NCBI RefSeq assembly: GCF_000293865.2
Contig: NZ_ALKN02000006.1
Span: 124,001 to 188,000, forward strand
DNA: 64,000 nucleotides
Direction: 5' to 3'
Source of the DNA: Limnohabitans sp. Rim28
GTDB lineage: Bacteria; Pseudomonadota; Gammaproteobacteria; Burkholderiales; Burkholderiaceae_C
Positions 1-9,062 of this stretch are shown here, in pieces. The position numbers were made by a program, and so were the translations under genes. Numbering within the stretch: the stretch's first letter is position 1; each line of letters starts with the position of its first letter. The notes beneath the pieces were generated by a model. It worked only from the letters and a program-made list of their open reading frames with translations. It was not told where the DNA came from and did not search any database.

Positions 1-527
1 TGGCGCACGGTCAGCCCATCATTTGCCCCAAGGTCTCTGGCTCACTCGACTGGGAAGGCGAGTTGGCCGTGATCATCGGCAAAGAGGGCCGCAACATTGC
101 TGAAGCCGATGCCTTTGACCATGTGGCGGGCTACTCTTGCTACAACGACGGCAGCATCCGCGAGTGGCAATTTCACGCCAAGCAAATCGCATCGGGCAAA
201 AACTTCGAGTCCACCGGCGGCTTTGGCCCCTGGATGGTCACCGCTGACGAAATCGCCCCCAACCAAGAACTGAAGCTGATCACGCGCTTGAATGGTGAAG
301 TGGTGCAATCGAGCCACACCGGTCACATGATCTTTCCGATCGCCAAACTCATCAGCTATGCCTCGACCATCTTCACGCTGGTGCCTGGCGACGTGATCGC
401 CACCGGTACGCCTGCGGGTGTGGGCTGGAGCCGCAAGCCGCAATGGTTCATGAAACCTGGCGATGTGTGCGAGGTCGAGATCGAAGGCATCGGCACCTTG
501 GTCAACCCCATCGCCGCTCAAGCCTGA
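1..527 (+). CDS. Fumarylacetoacetate hydrolase family protein (5' truncated by window edge)
   Basis: This is the C-terminal part of a FAH-superfamily enzyme; the reading frame is open from base 3 and the start lies outside the window. Visible family features are the DWEGELAVIIG strand with metal-ligand acidic residues, the GNDGS-like segment (here YNDGSIREWQ), the K-x-F-x-s-T-G-G-FGPW segment and the GDVIATGTPAGVG loop near the end. Relatives hydrolyse or decarboxylate C-C bonds in acylpyruvates or in products of aromatic ring cleavage, using a divalent metal. The next gene, an MDR reductase, starts 14 bases after its stop, so the two are probably co-transcribed. The exact substrate cannot be read from the sequence. 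Confidence 0.9.
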   Translation, partial: AHGQPIICPKVSGSLDWEGELAVIIGKEGRNIAEADAFDHVAGYSCYNDGSIREWQFHAKQIASGKNFESTGGFGPWMVTADEIAPNQELKLITRLNGEVVQSSHTGHMIFPIAKLISYASTIFTLVPGDVIATGTPAGVGWSRKPQWFMKPGDVCEVEIEGIGTLVNPIAAQA

Positions 528-541
528 GGGCCAGCCTGACC

Positions 542-1537
542 ATGAAAGCGATCCAAGTCCATGTGACTGGCGGACCCGAAAACCTGCTGGAAGTGAACCT
601 TCCGGAGCCGGTGACTGGTCGCGGGCAGGTTCGCGTCAAGGCCTGCACCATTGGGGTAGGCCGCCCCGATGTGCTGCTGCGCAAAGGCATCTACAAGTGG
701 ATGCCGCCACTGCCGGCCATTCCAGGCGGTGAGCTGGCCGGTGTGGTGGATGCAGTGGGTGAAGGGGTGACTCAGTGGCGGGCTGGTGACCGCGTTTTGG
801 TCAGCGCCCGAGAGTTAACACAACGGGGCGGCTGCTACGCAGAAGCCATCGTGGTCCCCGAAGAAGCCCCCTACCGCTTGCCCGACACCGTCTCGTTCGA
901 CGATGCGGTGAGTCTGCCCAATTTGCAATTGGCTTTGGCACTCCTGCAGATCGCAGGCCCCATCGCTTCACAAACGCCGCATGTGTTGATCACCGGGGCT
1001 TCGGGCGGCGTGGCGGGCATGCTGTGCCAAGTGGCCAAACTCCAAGGCTTTGTCACGATAGGCACCAGCAGAAGCCGTGACAAAGCTGCGTTTGCTTTGA
1101 CCCATGGCTTTGACCACGTCATTTGCACCGACGACGAAGCACCCCATGAGCGCCTTGATCACATCACCCATGGCCAGGGCTTGAATCTGGTGTTTGACCA
1201 CTTGGGCGGGCAAAGTCTGATCGATGGTCTCAAGAGCTTGGCACCGTTTGGCACGCTGGTGTCTTACAACATCGTGCAAGGCTTGCCCACCGAAGACACC
1301 TTCCAGGTGATGCGCCAATTGCTGGAAAAAAGCTTGGCCATCCGGTGTTTTTCCATGCACACCTTTGACGCAGACCAAGGCACGCGACGCGGACTGATGA
1401 ACGAGGCCATTGCGCTCTTGGCGCAGCAGCGCATCCGCTTGACGCCCCCTCAAATTTTCAAGCTCAGCGAGGTCCAAAAAACCCATCGCTTGCTCGACCA
1501 AGGACTTGTGAGTGGCAAGCTGGTCATGCACCCATGA
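542..1537 (+). CDS. Zinc-independent MDR oxidoreductase, quinone reductase-like
   Basis: A 331-residue medium-chain dehydrogenase/reductase of the NADPH:quinone oxidoreductase (QOR/zeta-crystallin) type. The N-terminal GroES-like domain carries the PxxPGGELAGVV segment. The Rossmann domain has the dinucleotide loop ITGASGGVAGM (about residues 149-159) and a later LVFDHLGGQS segment. The zinc-binding cysteine and histidine set of alcohol dehydrogenases is absent. The ATG at 542 begins MKAIQVH, the usual start of this family; an in-frame extension upstream would run into the preceding gene. It sits between a FAH-like hydrolase and a Bug binding protein, which suggests a role in breakdown of an organic or aromatic acid, but the substrate is unknown. 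Confidence 0.85.
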   Translation: MKAIQVHVTGGPENLLEVNLPEPVTGRGQVRVKACTIGVGRPDVLLRKGIYKWMPPLPAIPGGELAGVVDAVGEGVTQWRAGDRVLVSARELTQRGGCYAEAIVVPEEAPYRLPDTVSFDDAVSLPNLQLALALLQIAGPIASQTPHVLITGASGGVAGMLCQVAKLQGFVTIGTSRSRDKAAFALTHGFDHVICTDDEAPHERLDHITHGQGLNLVFDHLGGQSLIDGLKSLAPFGTLVSYNIVQGLPTEDTFQVMRQLLEKSLAIRCFSMHTFDADQGTRRGLMNEAIALLAQQRIRLTPPQIFKLSEVQKTHRLLDQGLVSGKLVMHP

Positions 1538-1592
1538 CCCTCAGCTGAACCCCTGTATTCGACAGTGATACTTTTATAACCAGGAGACAACC

Positions 1593-2561
1593 ATGATTCG
1601 CCGACAACTTCTCGCCACTTTGACCCTCACCGCCTTGGCGCTGCCAGGCGTCGCGCTGGCACAAGCCTATCCAGACCGCCCCATCAAGGTCATGCAGGGC
1701 TTTGCCCCAGGCGGCAACGCCGACAACATCGCCCGCACTGTGGGGCTGGAAATGGGCAAGGGCTTGGGTCAAAACATCGTGGTCGAAGCCCAAGCCGGCG
1801 CAGGGGGCACCATTGCGGCCACCACCGTCGCCAAGTCCAGGCCCGATGGCTACACCTTGTTGTTGGCCACAGGCGGTCACGCAGTGGCTGGCGCTTTGTA
1901 CAACAACTTGGCTTACCGCACGGTACAAGACTTTGAGATGGTCAGCACCATCACTTACTTCCCGTTCTTGGTGGTCGTTCCGGCCAACAGCAAGTACCCC
2001 AGCCTGTCGGCCTTGTTGGCCGCAGCCAGAGCCAACCCCACCGAGGTGAGCTACGGCACCGCCGGTATCGGCTCCACGCACCATTTGGCCGGCGAGTTGC
2101 TCGCCAGCATGTCCAAAACACAGCTGCTGCATGTGCCCTTCCGGGGCGACTCGGCCTCACTCACATCGTTGCTGGGCGGCGAAATCCCGATGATCATTGC
2201 CCCGCCCACGGCGGTGATGGCCAATATCAAATCTGGCAAGCTTCGCGCCATTGCCACCACCGGTCCCCAGCGCTGGCAAGGTCTGCCCGATGTGCCCACC
2301 GTGTCTGAGCAAGGGGTGGCGGGTTACGACGTGCAATCTTGGGCTGGTTTGATGGCGCCTGCAGGCACACCCAAACCCATCGTTGACCGCCTGAACGCCG
2401 AGTTGCAAAAAGCGCTTTTGGTGCCCGCGGTGAAAACGCGGCTGGAAGACATGGGCGGCGATGTCCGCGGAAGCTCCTCGGAAGAGATGCGGAGCATGGT
2501 GGCCACACAAACCCAAAAATGGATTCAAGTGGTGAACGACGCCAAAATCCCGAAAAACTAA
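1593..2561 (+). CDS. Bug-family (TctC-like) periplasmic solute-binding protein
   Basis: A 322-residue protein with a signal peptide (about residues 1-24, ending ALAQA) followed by the YPDRPIK start typical of mature Bug proteins. The family motifs FAPGGNADN, the ligand-cradling GAGGTIAA loop and the PFRGDSASLTSLLGGEI segment are present. These proteins bind carboxylates for tripartite tricarboxylate transporters. No TctA or TctB membrane gene is visible nearby, as is usual for the many orphan Bug genes of Burkholderiales. A strong AGGAG ribosome site lies about 6 bases before the ATG. The ligand is unknown; an organic acid handled by the adjacent enzymes is a reasonable guess. Confidence 0.9.
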   Translation: MIRRQLLATLTLTALALPGVALAQAYPDRPIKVMQGFAPGGNADNIARTVGLEMGKGLGQNIVVEAQAGAGGTIAATTVAKSRPDGYTLLLATGGHAVAGALYNNLAYRTVQDFEMVSTITYFPFLVVVPANSKYPSLSALLAAARANPTEVSYGTAGIGSTHHLAGELLASMSKTQLLHVPFRGDSASLTSLLGGEIPMIIAPPTAVMANIKSGKLRAIATTGPQRWQGLPDVPTVSEQGVAGYDVQSWAGLMAPAGTPKPIVDRLNAELQKALLVPAVKTRLEDMGGDVRGSSSEEMRSMVATQTQKWIQVVNDAKIPKN

Positions 2562-2657
2562 GCCTCCCGGTGGGTCATGGTCGCCTTGTGCATAGGCTTG
2601 CACGCTGATGCATGCTCTGCCCCAAGGCCCCTTGCTCGCCTTTTTTGAAAGTTCCAT

Positions 2658-3236
2658 ATGTCATTGATTCAAATCCGCAAACGAAGCCTCACCATCGAAA
2701 CCACTTACCACGAAGGGGGTCCGGTGACCGATCAGCCTTTGAAACTGGCTGCTGCGTGTGCCGTCATTCAAAACCCCTACGCAGGCACCTACACGCCGGA
2801 CCTCATGCCTTTCATGGCCGAACTCCGTTCGCTGGGCACGCTGCTGGCCCAAGAGTTGATTGACACCTTGGGCAAAGACAACATCGAGGTTTACAGCAAA
2901 GCGGCCATCGTGGGGGTCAATGGCGAAATGGAACACGGTGCCGTCTGGCATGAGGCCGGTGGCTGGGCCATGCGGTCTTTGCTGGGCGACCCCAAAGCCA
3001 TCGTGCCGGCCAGCAAAGCCGTGGCCAGTGCAGGCTACCGCATCATGGTGCCCGTGCATTACATCCACGCTTGCTATGTGCGCAGCCACTTCAACAGCAT
3101 GGAAGTGGGCATTCAGGATGCGCCGCGCCCCAATGAGATTTTGTTTGCGCTGGTGATGGGCACGGGCGGTCGTGTTCATTCCAGACTGGGTGGATTGACC
3201 GTGGACAAGGTCTCTGTGCACGATGGCCAACGGTGA
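2658..3236 (+). CDS. AA_synth (DUF1185) family protein
   Basis: A 192-residue soluble protein with no signal peptide or membrane segment. It resembles the 'amino acid synthesis' family (Pfam AA_synth, formerly DUF1185), recognisable from the motifs IQNPYAG near residue 35, GVNGEMEHGAVWHE near residue 80 and PVHYIHACYVRSHF near residue 130. The family name comes from an old complementation-type annotation and no reaction is established to my knowledge. Its stop overlaps the next gene by 14 bases, so translation of the two is probably coupled. The neighbours (Bug protein upstream, LivGFKHM downstream) place it in a solute-uptake and catabolic region, where these proteins are often found. Confidence 0.8.
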   Translation: MSLIQIRKRSLTIETTYHEGGPVTDQPLKLAAACAVIQNPYAGTYTPDLMPFMAELRSLGTLLAQELIDTLGKDNIEVYSKAAIVGVNGEMEHGAVWHEAGGWAMRSLLGDPKAIVPASKAVASAGYRIMVPVHYIHACYVRSHFNSMEVGIQDAPRPNEILFALVMGTGGRVHSRLGGLTVDKVSVHDGQR

Positions 3237-4206
3237 TGCCACTCATCCCATCCTGACCCCCGAGCAAGACGCTTTTTTGCGCGAACGCTCGGACTGGATG
3301 GGCGCATATCTGGTGCTGCATGCCTGGGGCATGGTTGCGCTGGCCATGGCATTTTTTGTGGCTTGGCCCAACCCCTTGAGCTTCATCGTTGCCGTGATCG
3401 TCATCGGCGGCAGGCAGCTCGGCATGGCCATTTTGATGCACGATGCGGCGCACCGCGCCCTTTTCAAAAACACCTGGCTCAATGACAAGTTGGGGGCGTT
3501 CTTGTGCGGCTGGCCTGTGGGAGCGAGCCTCACGCTGTACCGGCCCTATCACCTGAGCCACCACCGCCACACCCAGCAACCGGAAGACCCCGACCTGATT
3601 TTGTCGGCCCCCTTTCCCATTACCCGTCAGAGCTTTTGGCGCAAGATGCGGCGCGACATCTTGGGCATCACCGGCTACCAACGGCGCATGGAATTTTTCC
3701 GCATGGAAATGGGCGATGACCCGAAGCCTTGGCAACGCCTGAATAAACTGATGGCAGCAGAAAAGTACTTTTTTGTCAGTAATGTTCTCATCTTCGCGGT
3801 CACCGCCGCAGCCGGTGTGTGGTGGGCGTACTTTGCCTTATGGCTGCTGCCCTTACTGACTTGGTACCAAGTGATCAGCCGGGTGCGCAACATCGCCGAG
3901 CATGCGGTGGTGGGCGACAACCATGACCGCTTGCGCAACACGCGCACCACCCTGACCCATTGGGGCATGCGCATGGTGCTGGCACCTTATTGGGTCAACT
4001 ACCACCTGGAACACCATCTGTTTGTGTTCACCCCATGCTGGAAGTTGCCTGCGGCCCACCGCATGCTGATTGAGCAAGGCTTGGGGCCACGAATGGAGCT
4101 GGCCACCGGTTATGTGCAGGTGCTGCGCTTGGCCACCAGCAAAAAAAATGACCCTGGCGATACCGGTGGCACACCGTCACAGCGCAAGGGCGCCGCACTG
4201 ATTTGA
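3223..4206 (+). CDS. Membrane fatty acid desaturase / hydroxylase family protein
   Basis: A 327-residue integral membrane di-iron protein. The three histidine boxes of the desaturase superfamily are visible: HDAAH (residues 73-77), HLSHH (110-114, followed by RHTQ) and HLEHH near residue 263; an extra NIAEHAV histidine lies near 226. Hydrophobic segments around residues 28-70 and 185-215 would form the membrane hairpins. Members introduce double bonds or hydroxyl groups into acyl chains or other hydrophobic substrates. The overlap with the AA_synth gene suggests an operon. Membership of an uptake/catabolic cluster is unusual for a lipid-remodelling desaturase, so a small-molecule substrate is possible; the sequence does not decide. 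Confidence 0.85.
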   Translation: MANGDATHPILTPEQDAFLRERSDWMGAYLVLHAWGMVALAMAFFVAWPNPLSFIVAVIVIGGRQLGMAILMHDAAHRALFKNTWLNDKLGAFLCGWPVGASLTLYRPYHLSHHRHTQQPEDPDLILSAPFPITRQSFWRKMRRDILGITGYQRRMEFFRMEMGDDPKPWQRLNKLMAAEKYFFVSNVLIFAVTAAAGVWWAYFALWLLPLLTWYQVISRVRNIAEHAVVGDNHDRLRNTRTTLTHWGMRMVLAPYWVNYHLEHHLFVFTPCWKLPAAHRMLIEQGLGPRMELATGYVQVLRLATSKKNDPGDTGGTPSQRKGAALI

Positions 4207-4365
4207 AGCATTTTGCGCAAGGAGATGGCGCCAGCCTGTCAGGCTCACGCAAGTCCAGTCGCTTAAGGGACATGCATTCGGGATAACCATGTAACGCGGT
4301 TTTTGAACGGGTCACAGAATGCGCACCAAGACATTTTTCTTTTTCCCGTCCTGGTGCAAGACGCA

Positions 4366-5142
4366 ATGGCTGATGAAATCATTCTCGAAACCCGCGAGCT
4401 CATCAAAGAGTTCAAAGGGTTTGTGGCTGTCAACGACGTCAATCTCAAGGTTAGACGCGGCGAAATCCACGCACTGATTGGCCCCAACGGTGCCGGTAAG
4501 ACCACGGTCTTCAATTTGCTGACCAAGTTCTTGATTCCCACCCGTGGACAGATCCTGTTCAACGGCCGCGACATCACCGGCGAACGGTCTGCACAGATTG
4601 CCCGTCGCGGCATCGTGCGGTCATTCCAAATCTCTGCCACGTTCCCCAATCTCTCGGTGATTGAAAACGTGCGCATCGCCTTGCAACGCGGGGCCGGCAT
4701 GTCCATGCAGTTCTGGCGCTCAGAACGTGTCTTGGACAGCCTGAACGACCGCGCCATGCAACTGCTGGCCGAAGTTGACCTGCAAGACATGTCGCATTTG
4801 ATGGCGGTCGAACTCCCTTATGGCCGCAAGCGCGCCCTTGAAATTGCCACCACCTTGGCCATGGAGCCCGAGCTGATGCTGCTGGACGAGCCCACGCAGG
4901 GCATGGGCCACGAAGATGTGGACCGCGTCACGCAGCTGATCAAAAAAGTCGGCGCCAACCGCACCATTTTGATGGTCGAACACAACATGAACGTGGTCTC
5001 CAAGATCGCGGACACCATCAGCGTCTTGCAACGCGGTCAAGTGATTGCCGAAGGGCCTTACGCGGTGGTTTCTCAAAATCCTCAAGTGCTCGAGGCCTAT
5101 ATGGGCACGGCCGAAAACCAGTTGGAGGGGGCCCATGGCTGA
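4366..5142 (+). CDS. livG: ABC transporter ATP-binding protein, LivG type
   Basis: A 258-residue ATPase of a branched-chain amino acid/amide type importer. Walker A is GPNGAGKTT (residues 39-47, lysine 45 intact), Walker B is LMLLDEP, and the signature is the LivG-style LPYGRKRALEIA rather than LSGGQ. An H-loop histidine lies in MVEHNM. The ATG at 4366 gives the standard LivG length; the frame extends 63 bases further upstream without family similarity. The preceding 159-base gap shows no convincing promoter. It heads the order livG-livF-livK-livH-livM and overlaps livF by 8 bases. Substrate assignment is uncertain because this ABC family also carries amides, urea and aromatic acids. Confidence 0.93.
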   Translation: MADEIILETRELIKEFKGFVAVNDVNLKVRRGEIHALIGPNGAGKTTVFNLLTKFLIPTRGQILFNGRDITGERSAQIARRGIVRSFQISATFPNLSVIENVRIALQRGAGMSMQFWRSERVLDSLNDRAMQLLAEVDLQDMSHLMAVELPYGRKRALEIATTLAMEPELMLLDEPTQGMGHEDVDRVTQLIKKVGANRTILMVEHNMNVVSKIADTISVLQRGQVIAEGPYAVVSQNPQVLEAYMGTAENQLEGAHG

Positions 5143-5845
5143 GCCCAAAGAATTTCTGCGCATCAGCGACCTGCACGCCTGGTATGGCGAGTCACACATC
5201 CTGCATGGTGTGAACCTGACCGTCAACGAAGGCGAAGTGGTCACCCTGCTGGGCCGCAACGGTGCGGGGCGCACCACCACCATCAAATCCATCTTGGGTT
5301 TGGTGGGCAGGCGCACCGGCCAGATCACCATCAACGGCACCGAGTCGGTCAACATGGCGCCGCACCAAATTGCCAAACTGGGCATTGGTTACTGCCCTGA
5401 AGAGCGCGGCATTTTTGCGTCCCTGACCTGCGAAGAAAACCTGATGCTGCCACCCGTCATCGCTGAAGGTGGCATGGGTCTGGACGAAATTTACGAGATG
5501 TTCCCCAACTTGGCAGAGCGCAAAAACAGCCCCGGCACGCGCCTGTCGGGCGGCGAGCAGCAGATGTTGGCTGTGGGGCGCATCTTGCGCACCGGCGCCC
5601 GCTTTTTGCTGCTGGACGAAATCTCAGAGGGCTTGGCCCCGGTCATCGTGCAGGCTTTGGCCCGCATGATCCGTTCACTCAAGGCCAAGGGCTACACCAT
5701 CATCATGGTGGAGCAAAACTTCCGCTTTGCAGCACCGCTGGCCGACCGTTTTTATGTGATGGAGCATGGGCAAATCGTTGAGGGCTTCACCTCGGCCGAG
5801 TTGCCCAACAAGATGAGCATGCTCAGTGAGTACCTCGGCGTCTGA
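5135..5845 (+). CDS. livF: ABC transporter ATP-binding protein, LivF type (Walker A Lys replaced by Arg)
   Basis: A 236-residue ATPase partner of LivG. The signature LSGGEQQMLAVGR, the LLLDEISEGLAP Walker B region and the switch-like MVEQN segment are normal for LivF. The Walker A reads GRNGAGRTTT, with Arg at residue 46 where most ABC ATPases have the catalytic Lys. The same substitution, as far as I recall, occurs in some LivF relatives, so it does not by itself mean a dead protein; LivG in the same complex keeps its Lys. The start ATG lies inside livG and its second codon overlaps the livG stop, indicating translational coupling. Confidence 0.93.
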   Translation: MAEPKEFLRISDLHAWYGESHILHGVNLTVNEGEVVTLLGRNGAGRTTTIKSILGLVGRRTGQITINGTESVNMAPHQIAKLGIGYCPEERGIFASLTCEENLMLPPVIAEGGMGLDEIYEMFPNLAERKNSPGTRLSGGEQQMLAVGRILRTGARFLLLDEISEGLAPVIVQALARMIRSLKAKGYTIIMVEQNFRFAAPLADRFYVMEHGQIVEGFTSAELPNKMSMLSEYLGV

Positions 5846-5875
5846 TTTTTTATTTTTAAACCAGGAGATAACACC

Positions 5876-7090
5876 ATGAAACGCAAACTTCTCACCATCG
5901 CCGCAGCCGCGGCCTGCGCCTTCGGCGGAGCCGCCCAAGCCCAGATCTCTGACGGCACGGTCAAGATCGGCGTGTTGAACGACATGTCCGGCCTGTACTC
6001 CGACATCACTGGCCCCGGCTCTTTGCTGGCGGCCCGCATGGCGGTCGAAGACTATGTCAAGGCCACCGGCTCCAAACTCAAAATTGAGGTCATCGGTGCT
6101 GACCACCAAAACAAGCCCGATGTGGGCTCCAACATTGCCCGCCAGTGGTTTGACACCGACAAGGTCGACATGATCGCCGACGTGCCCACGTCTTCCGTGG
6201 GTTTGGCTGTGGCAGCCATCGCCCGCGAAAAAGGCAAGTTGCACGTGAATGCCGGATCGGCCACATCTGATCTGACTGGCAAGGCTTGCAATGCCAACAC
6301 CATCCACTGGGCCTATGACACGTACATGCTGGCCAACGGCACCGGCAAGGCGATCGTCAAAAACGGTGGCAACACCTGGTTCTTCTTGACCGCTGACTAT
6401 GCTTTCGGCCACGCCCTGGAGCGCGATACCGAAGCTGTTGTGACCAAGAACGGTGGCAAAGTGGTGGGCAAAGTGCGCACGCCTTTCCCGACACAAGATT
6501 TCTCCTCGTTCTTGCTGCAAGCGCAAGCCTCCAAAGCCAAGATCATTGGCTTGGCCAACGCCGGTGGTGACACCACCAACTCGATCAAGCAAGCCGCCGA
6601 ATTCGGCATCGTTCGTGGTGGTCAAAACCTGGCGGGTCTGTTGGTGTTTTTGCCTGACGTCCACTCCCTGGGTTTGAATGTGGCCCAAGGCCTGATGTTG
6701 ACCGAGACCTTCTATTGGGACTTGAACGACCAGACTCGCGCATGGTCACGCCGCTTTGCCACTGCCAACAGCGGCAAGATGCCTTCCATGGTGCAAGCGG
6801 GTGTTTATTCCAGCGTGATCCACTACTTGAAGGCCGTTGAAGCCGCCAAGACCGATGACGGCACCAAAGTGGCCGCCAAGATGAAAGAGCTGCCCACTGA
6901 TGATCCCTTGTTTGGCAAGGGCGTTGTCCGTGCCGATGGCCGCAAGATTCACCCTGCCTACCTGTTTGAAGTCAAGAAGCCTTCGGAGTCCAAAGGCCCT
7001 TACGACTATTACAAGCTGGCAGCCACCATCCCGGCCAACGAGGCATTCCGCCCCTTGTCCGAGAGCGAGTGCCCACTCGTCAAGAAGTAA
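5876..7090 (+). CDS. livK: ABC transporter substrate-binding protein, LivK/amide-binding type
   Basis: A 404-residue periplasmic binding protein of the type I fold. A signal peptide occupies about residues 1-24 (KRKLLTIAAAAACAFGGAAQA). The mature start DGTVKIGVLNDMSG and the GPGSLLAARMAVEDY segment are diagnostic for the LivK/AmiC family. The protein is longer than E. coli LivK, more like the versions used for aromatic or other organic acids. An AGGAG ribosome site is well placed before the ATG. It lies between livF and livH, so it is the dedicated receptor of this importer. The ligand cannot be called from sequence; an aromatic acid or amide is as likely as leucine. Confidence 0.92.
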   Translation: MKRKLLTIAAAAACAFGGAAQAQISDGTVKIGVLNDMSGLYSDITGPGSLLAARMAVEDYVKATGSKLKIEVIGADHQNKPDVGSNIARQWFDTDKVDMIADVPTSSVGLAVAAIAREKGKLHVNAGSATSDLTGKACNANTIHWAYDTYMLANGTGKAIVKNGGNTWFFLTADYAFGHALERDTEAVVTKNGGKVVGKVRTPFPTQDFSSFLLQAQASKAKIIGLANAGGDTTNSIKQAAEFGIVRGGQNLAGLLVFLPDVHSLGLNVAQGLMLTETFYWDLNDQTRAWSRRFATANSGKMPSMVQAGVYSSVIHYLKAVEAAKTDDGTKVAAKMKELPTDDPLFGKGVVRADGRKIHPAYLFEVKKPSESKGPYDYYKLAATIPANEAFRPLSESECPLVKK

Positions 7091-7123
7091 TCCCACTGTT
7101 CTGAGCTAACCAAAGTCACCGCC

Positions 7124-8008
7124 ATGGAAATTTTTGGCATTCCCTCCCAAGCCCTCTTTGGGCAATTGCTGATCGGACTGATCAACGGTTCGTTTTATGC
7201 GCTGCTCTCGCTGGGCCTGGCGGTGATCTTCGGCCTGCTCAACATCATCAACTTCACCCATGGCGCCCAGTACATGCTGGGCGCCTTTGTGGCCTACCTG
7301 GGCCTGCAAAAACTGGGGATGAATTACTGGGTCGCTCTGGTGGTCACACCCCTTGTGGTGGGGGCCACGGGCATGCTCATTGAGCGCACCATGCTCAAGC
7401 AACTCTACAAGCTGGACCACCTGTATGGTCTGCTCCTCACATTCGGATTGGCACTGATCATCCAGGGCTTGTTCCGACACGAATTTGGCTCCTCGGGTAT
7501 GCCTTACCCCGTGCCCGAAGTCTTCAGGGGCGCGATCGATACCGGTTTCATGTTCTTGCCCAAATATCGGGCTTGGGTCATCGTCGCCTCTTTGGTGGTG
7601 TGTCTGGCCACTTGGTACGTGATTGAACGCACCAAGTTGGGCGCCTATTTGCGCGCCGCCACCGAAAACCCCAGCCTGGTGCAATCCTTTGGCATCAACG
7701 TGCCACGCATGATCACCTTGACCTATGGCTTCGGCGTGGGCTTGGCTGCTTTGGCCGGCGTCATGGCCGCGCCCATTTACCAAGTCAACCCCACCATGGG
7801 CGCCGACCTCATCATCGTGGTCTTCGCTGTGGTGGTGATTGGCGGCATGGGCTCGATCATGGGCGCCATCGTCACTGGATTTGGTTTGGGCCTTGTCGAA
7901 GGCCTGACCAAGGTCTTCTACCCCGAGGCCTCGGCCACCGTGATCTTTGTGATCATGACCATCGTTCTGCTCATCAAGCCCGCCGGCCTGTTCGGCACCC
8001 AGAAGTAA
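7124..8008 (+). CDS. livH: ABC transporter permease, LivH type
   Basis: A 294-residue inner-membrane permease with about eight hydrophobic segments. The motif LINGSFYALLSLGLAVIFGL at the N-terminus and the conserved EAA-like loop RAATENPSLVQSFGINV (about residues 182-198) mark the LivH family. A GGMGSIMGAIVTGFGLG segment follows in the last third. It starts 33 bases after livK and ends 4 bases before livM. With LivM it forms the translocation pore; LivG and LivF dock on the EAA-like loops. No strong Shine-Dalgarno sequence is seen, so expression may rely on readthrough from livK. Confidence 0.93.
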   Translation: MEIFGIPSQALFGQLLIGLINGSFYALLSLGLAVIFGLLNIINFTHGAQYMLGAFVAYLGLQKLGMNYWVALVVTPLVVGATGMLIERTMLKQLYKLDHLYGLLLTFGLALIIQGLFRHEFGSSGMPYPVPEVFRGAIDTGFMFLPKYRAWVIVASLVVCLATWYVIERTKLGAYLRAATENPSLVQSFGINVPRMITLTYGFGVGLAALAGVMAAPIYQVNPTMGADLIIVVFAVVVIGGMGSIMGAIVTGFGLGLVEGLTKVFYPEASATVIFVIMTIVLLIKPAGLFGTQK

Positions 8009-8012
8009 AGCC

Positions 8013-8972
8013 ATGTCGAACTCTGCAATGACCACTGTGACCTCTGGTTCCTCCCGCTCGCACTGGGTAGCATTTGCCATCATGGTGCTGGCCCTTGCCA
8101 TTGCCCCGATCTGGGTCTACCCGATCTTCTTGATGAAGGTGATGTGCTTTGCGCTGTTTGCTTGCGCCTTCAACTTGTTGCTGGGCTTTGGTGGCCTGCT
8201 GTCTTTTGGCCACGCCATGTTTTTGGGCACAGCCGGTTATGCGTCGGCGCATGCTGCCAAAGTCTGGGGCTTAACGCCCGAGTTGGCTGTACTTTTTGGC
8301 ACGCTGTGCTCCACCGTGTTGGCCTATGTGGTGGGCTCTCTGGCGATTCGCCGCCAAGGCATTTACTTTGCGATGATCACCCTGGCTTTGGCCCAGATGA
8401 TCTTCTTCTTCGCCTTGCAAGCCCCTTTCACCGGCGGTGAAGACGGCATCCAAAACGTGCCACGCGGTCACCTGTTTGGCCTGTTTGATCTGGCCGACAA
8501 CACAAACATGTACATGTTTGTGTTCGCGATTTTCATCCTGGGTTTCTTGTTCGTCTGGCGCGTCATCCACTCACCGTTCGGTCAAATTCTGAAGGCCATC
8601 CGCGAGCACCAAGACCGTGCGACGTCTTTGGGCTACGACACCGACAAATTCAAACTGCTGGCCTTCGTCATCTCGGGTGCCATCGCGGGCACAGCGGGCG
8701 CGACCAAATCTCTGGTGTTCCAGTTGGCGTCTTTGACCGACGTGCACTGGTCGATGTCGGGGGAAGTGGTCCTGATGACACTGGTGGGCGGCATGGGCAC
8801 TTTGTTTGGCCCCGTGGTCGGCGCCGCTGTGATCGTCAGCATGCAAAACTACCTGGCCCAACTGGGTGCCTGGGTCACCATCATTCAGGGTGTGATCTTC
8901 GTGGTGTGTGTGTTGGCCTTCCGGCGCGGCATCATTGGCGAAATTGCCAACTGGATCAAGAAACCCCTGTGA
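8013..8972 (+). CDS. livM: ABC transporter permease, LivM type
   Basis: A 319-residue inner-membrane permease and the last gene of the importer operon. Family features are NLLLGFGGLLSFGHAMF near residue 52, the loop LKAIREHQDRATSLGYD (about residues 192-208) that contacts the ATPases, and the late GGMGTLFGPVVGA segment. The protein is slightly shorter than E. coli LivM because it lacks the long N-terminal extension. A rho-independent terminator begins about 30 bases after its stop, which closes the operon. Confidence 0.93.
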   Translation: MSNSAMTTVTSGSSRSHWVAFAIMVLALAIAPIWVYPIFLMKVMCFALFACAFNLLLGFGGLLSFGHAMFLGTAGYASAHAAKVWGLTPELAVLFGTLCSTVLAYVVGSLAIRRQGIYFAMITLALAQMIFFFALQAPFTGGEDGIQNVPRGHLFGLFDLADNTNMYMFVFAIFILGFLFVWRVIHSPFGQILKAIREHQDRATSLGYDTDKFKLLAFVISGAIAGTAGATKSLVFQLASLTDVHWSMSGEVVLMTLVGGMGTLFGPVVGAAVIVSMQNYLAQLGAWVTIIQGVIFVVCVLAFRRGIIGEIANWIKKPL

Positions 8973-9002
8973 CGCTGCGCTAAACACCCACTCAACACCC
9001 AC

Positions 9003-9032
9003 AAAAAAACCGCCCTGACAGGCGGTTTTTTT
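9003..9032. terminator. Bidirectional rho-independent terminator after livM
   Basis: An A-tract, a CCGCC/GGCGG stem around a six-base loop (9015-9020) and a T-tract (9026-9032) form a hairpin. The A and T tracts pair with each other, so the element can terminate both livM (+) and the convergent cupin gene (-). Confidence 0.85.
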
Positions 9033-9062
9033 GTGGGCCATAACCCAAGGTGTGTGACCCAA

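Noticed and set aside
1593..2561. A complete tripartite tricarboxylate transporter
   Set aside because: Only the binding protein is present; no TctA or TctB gene lies nearby.
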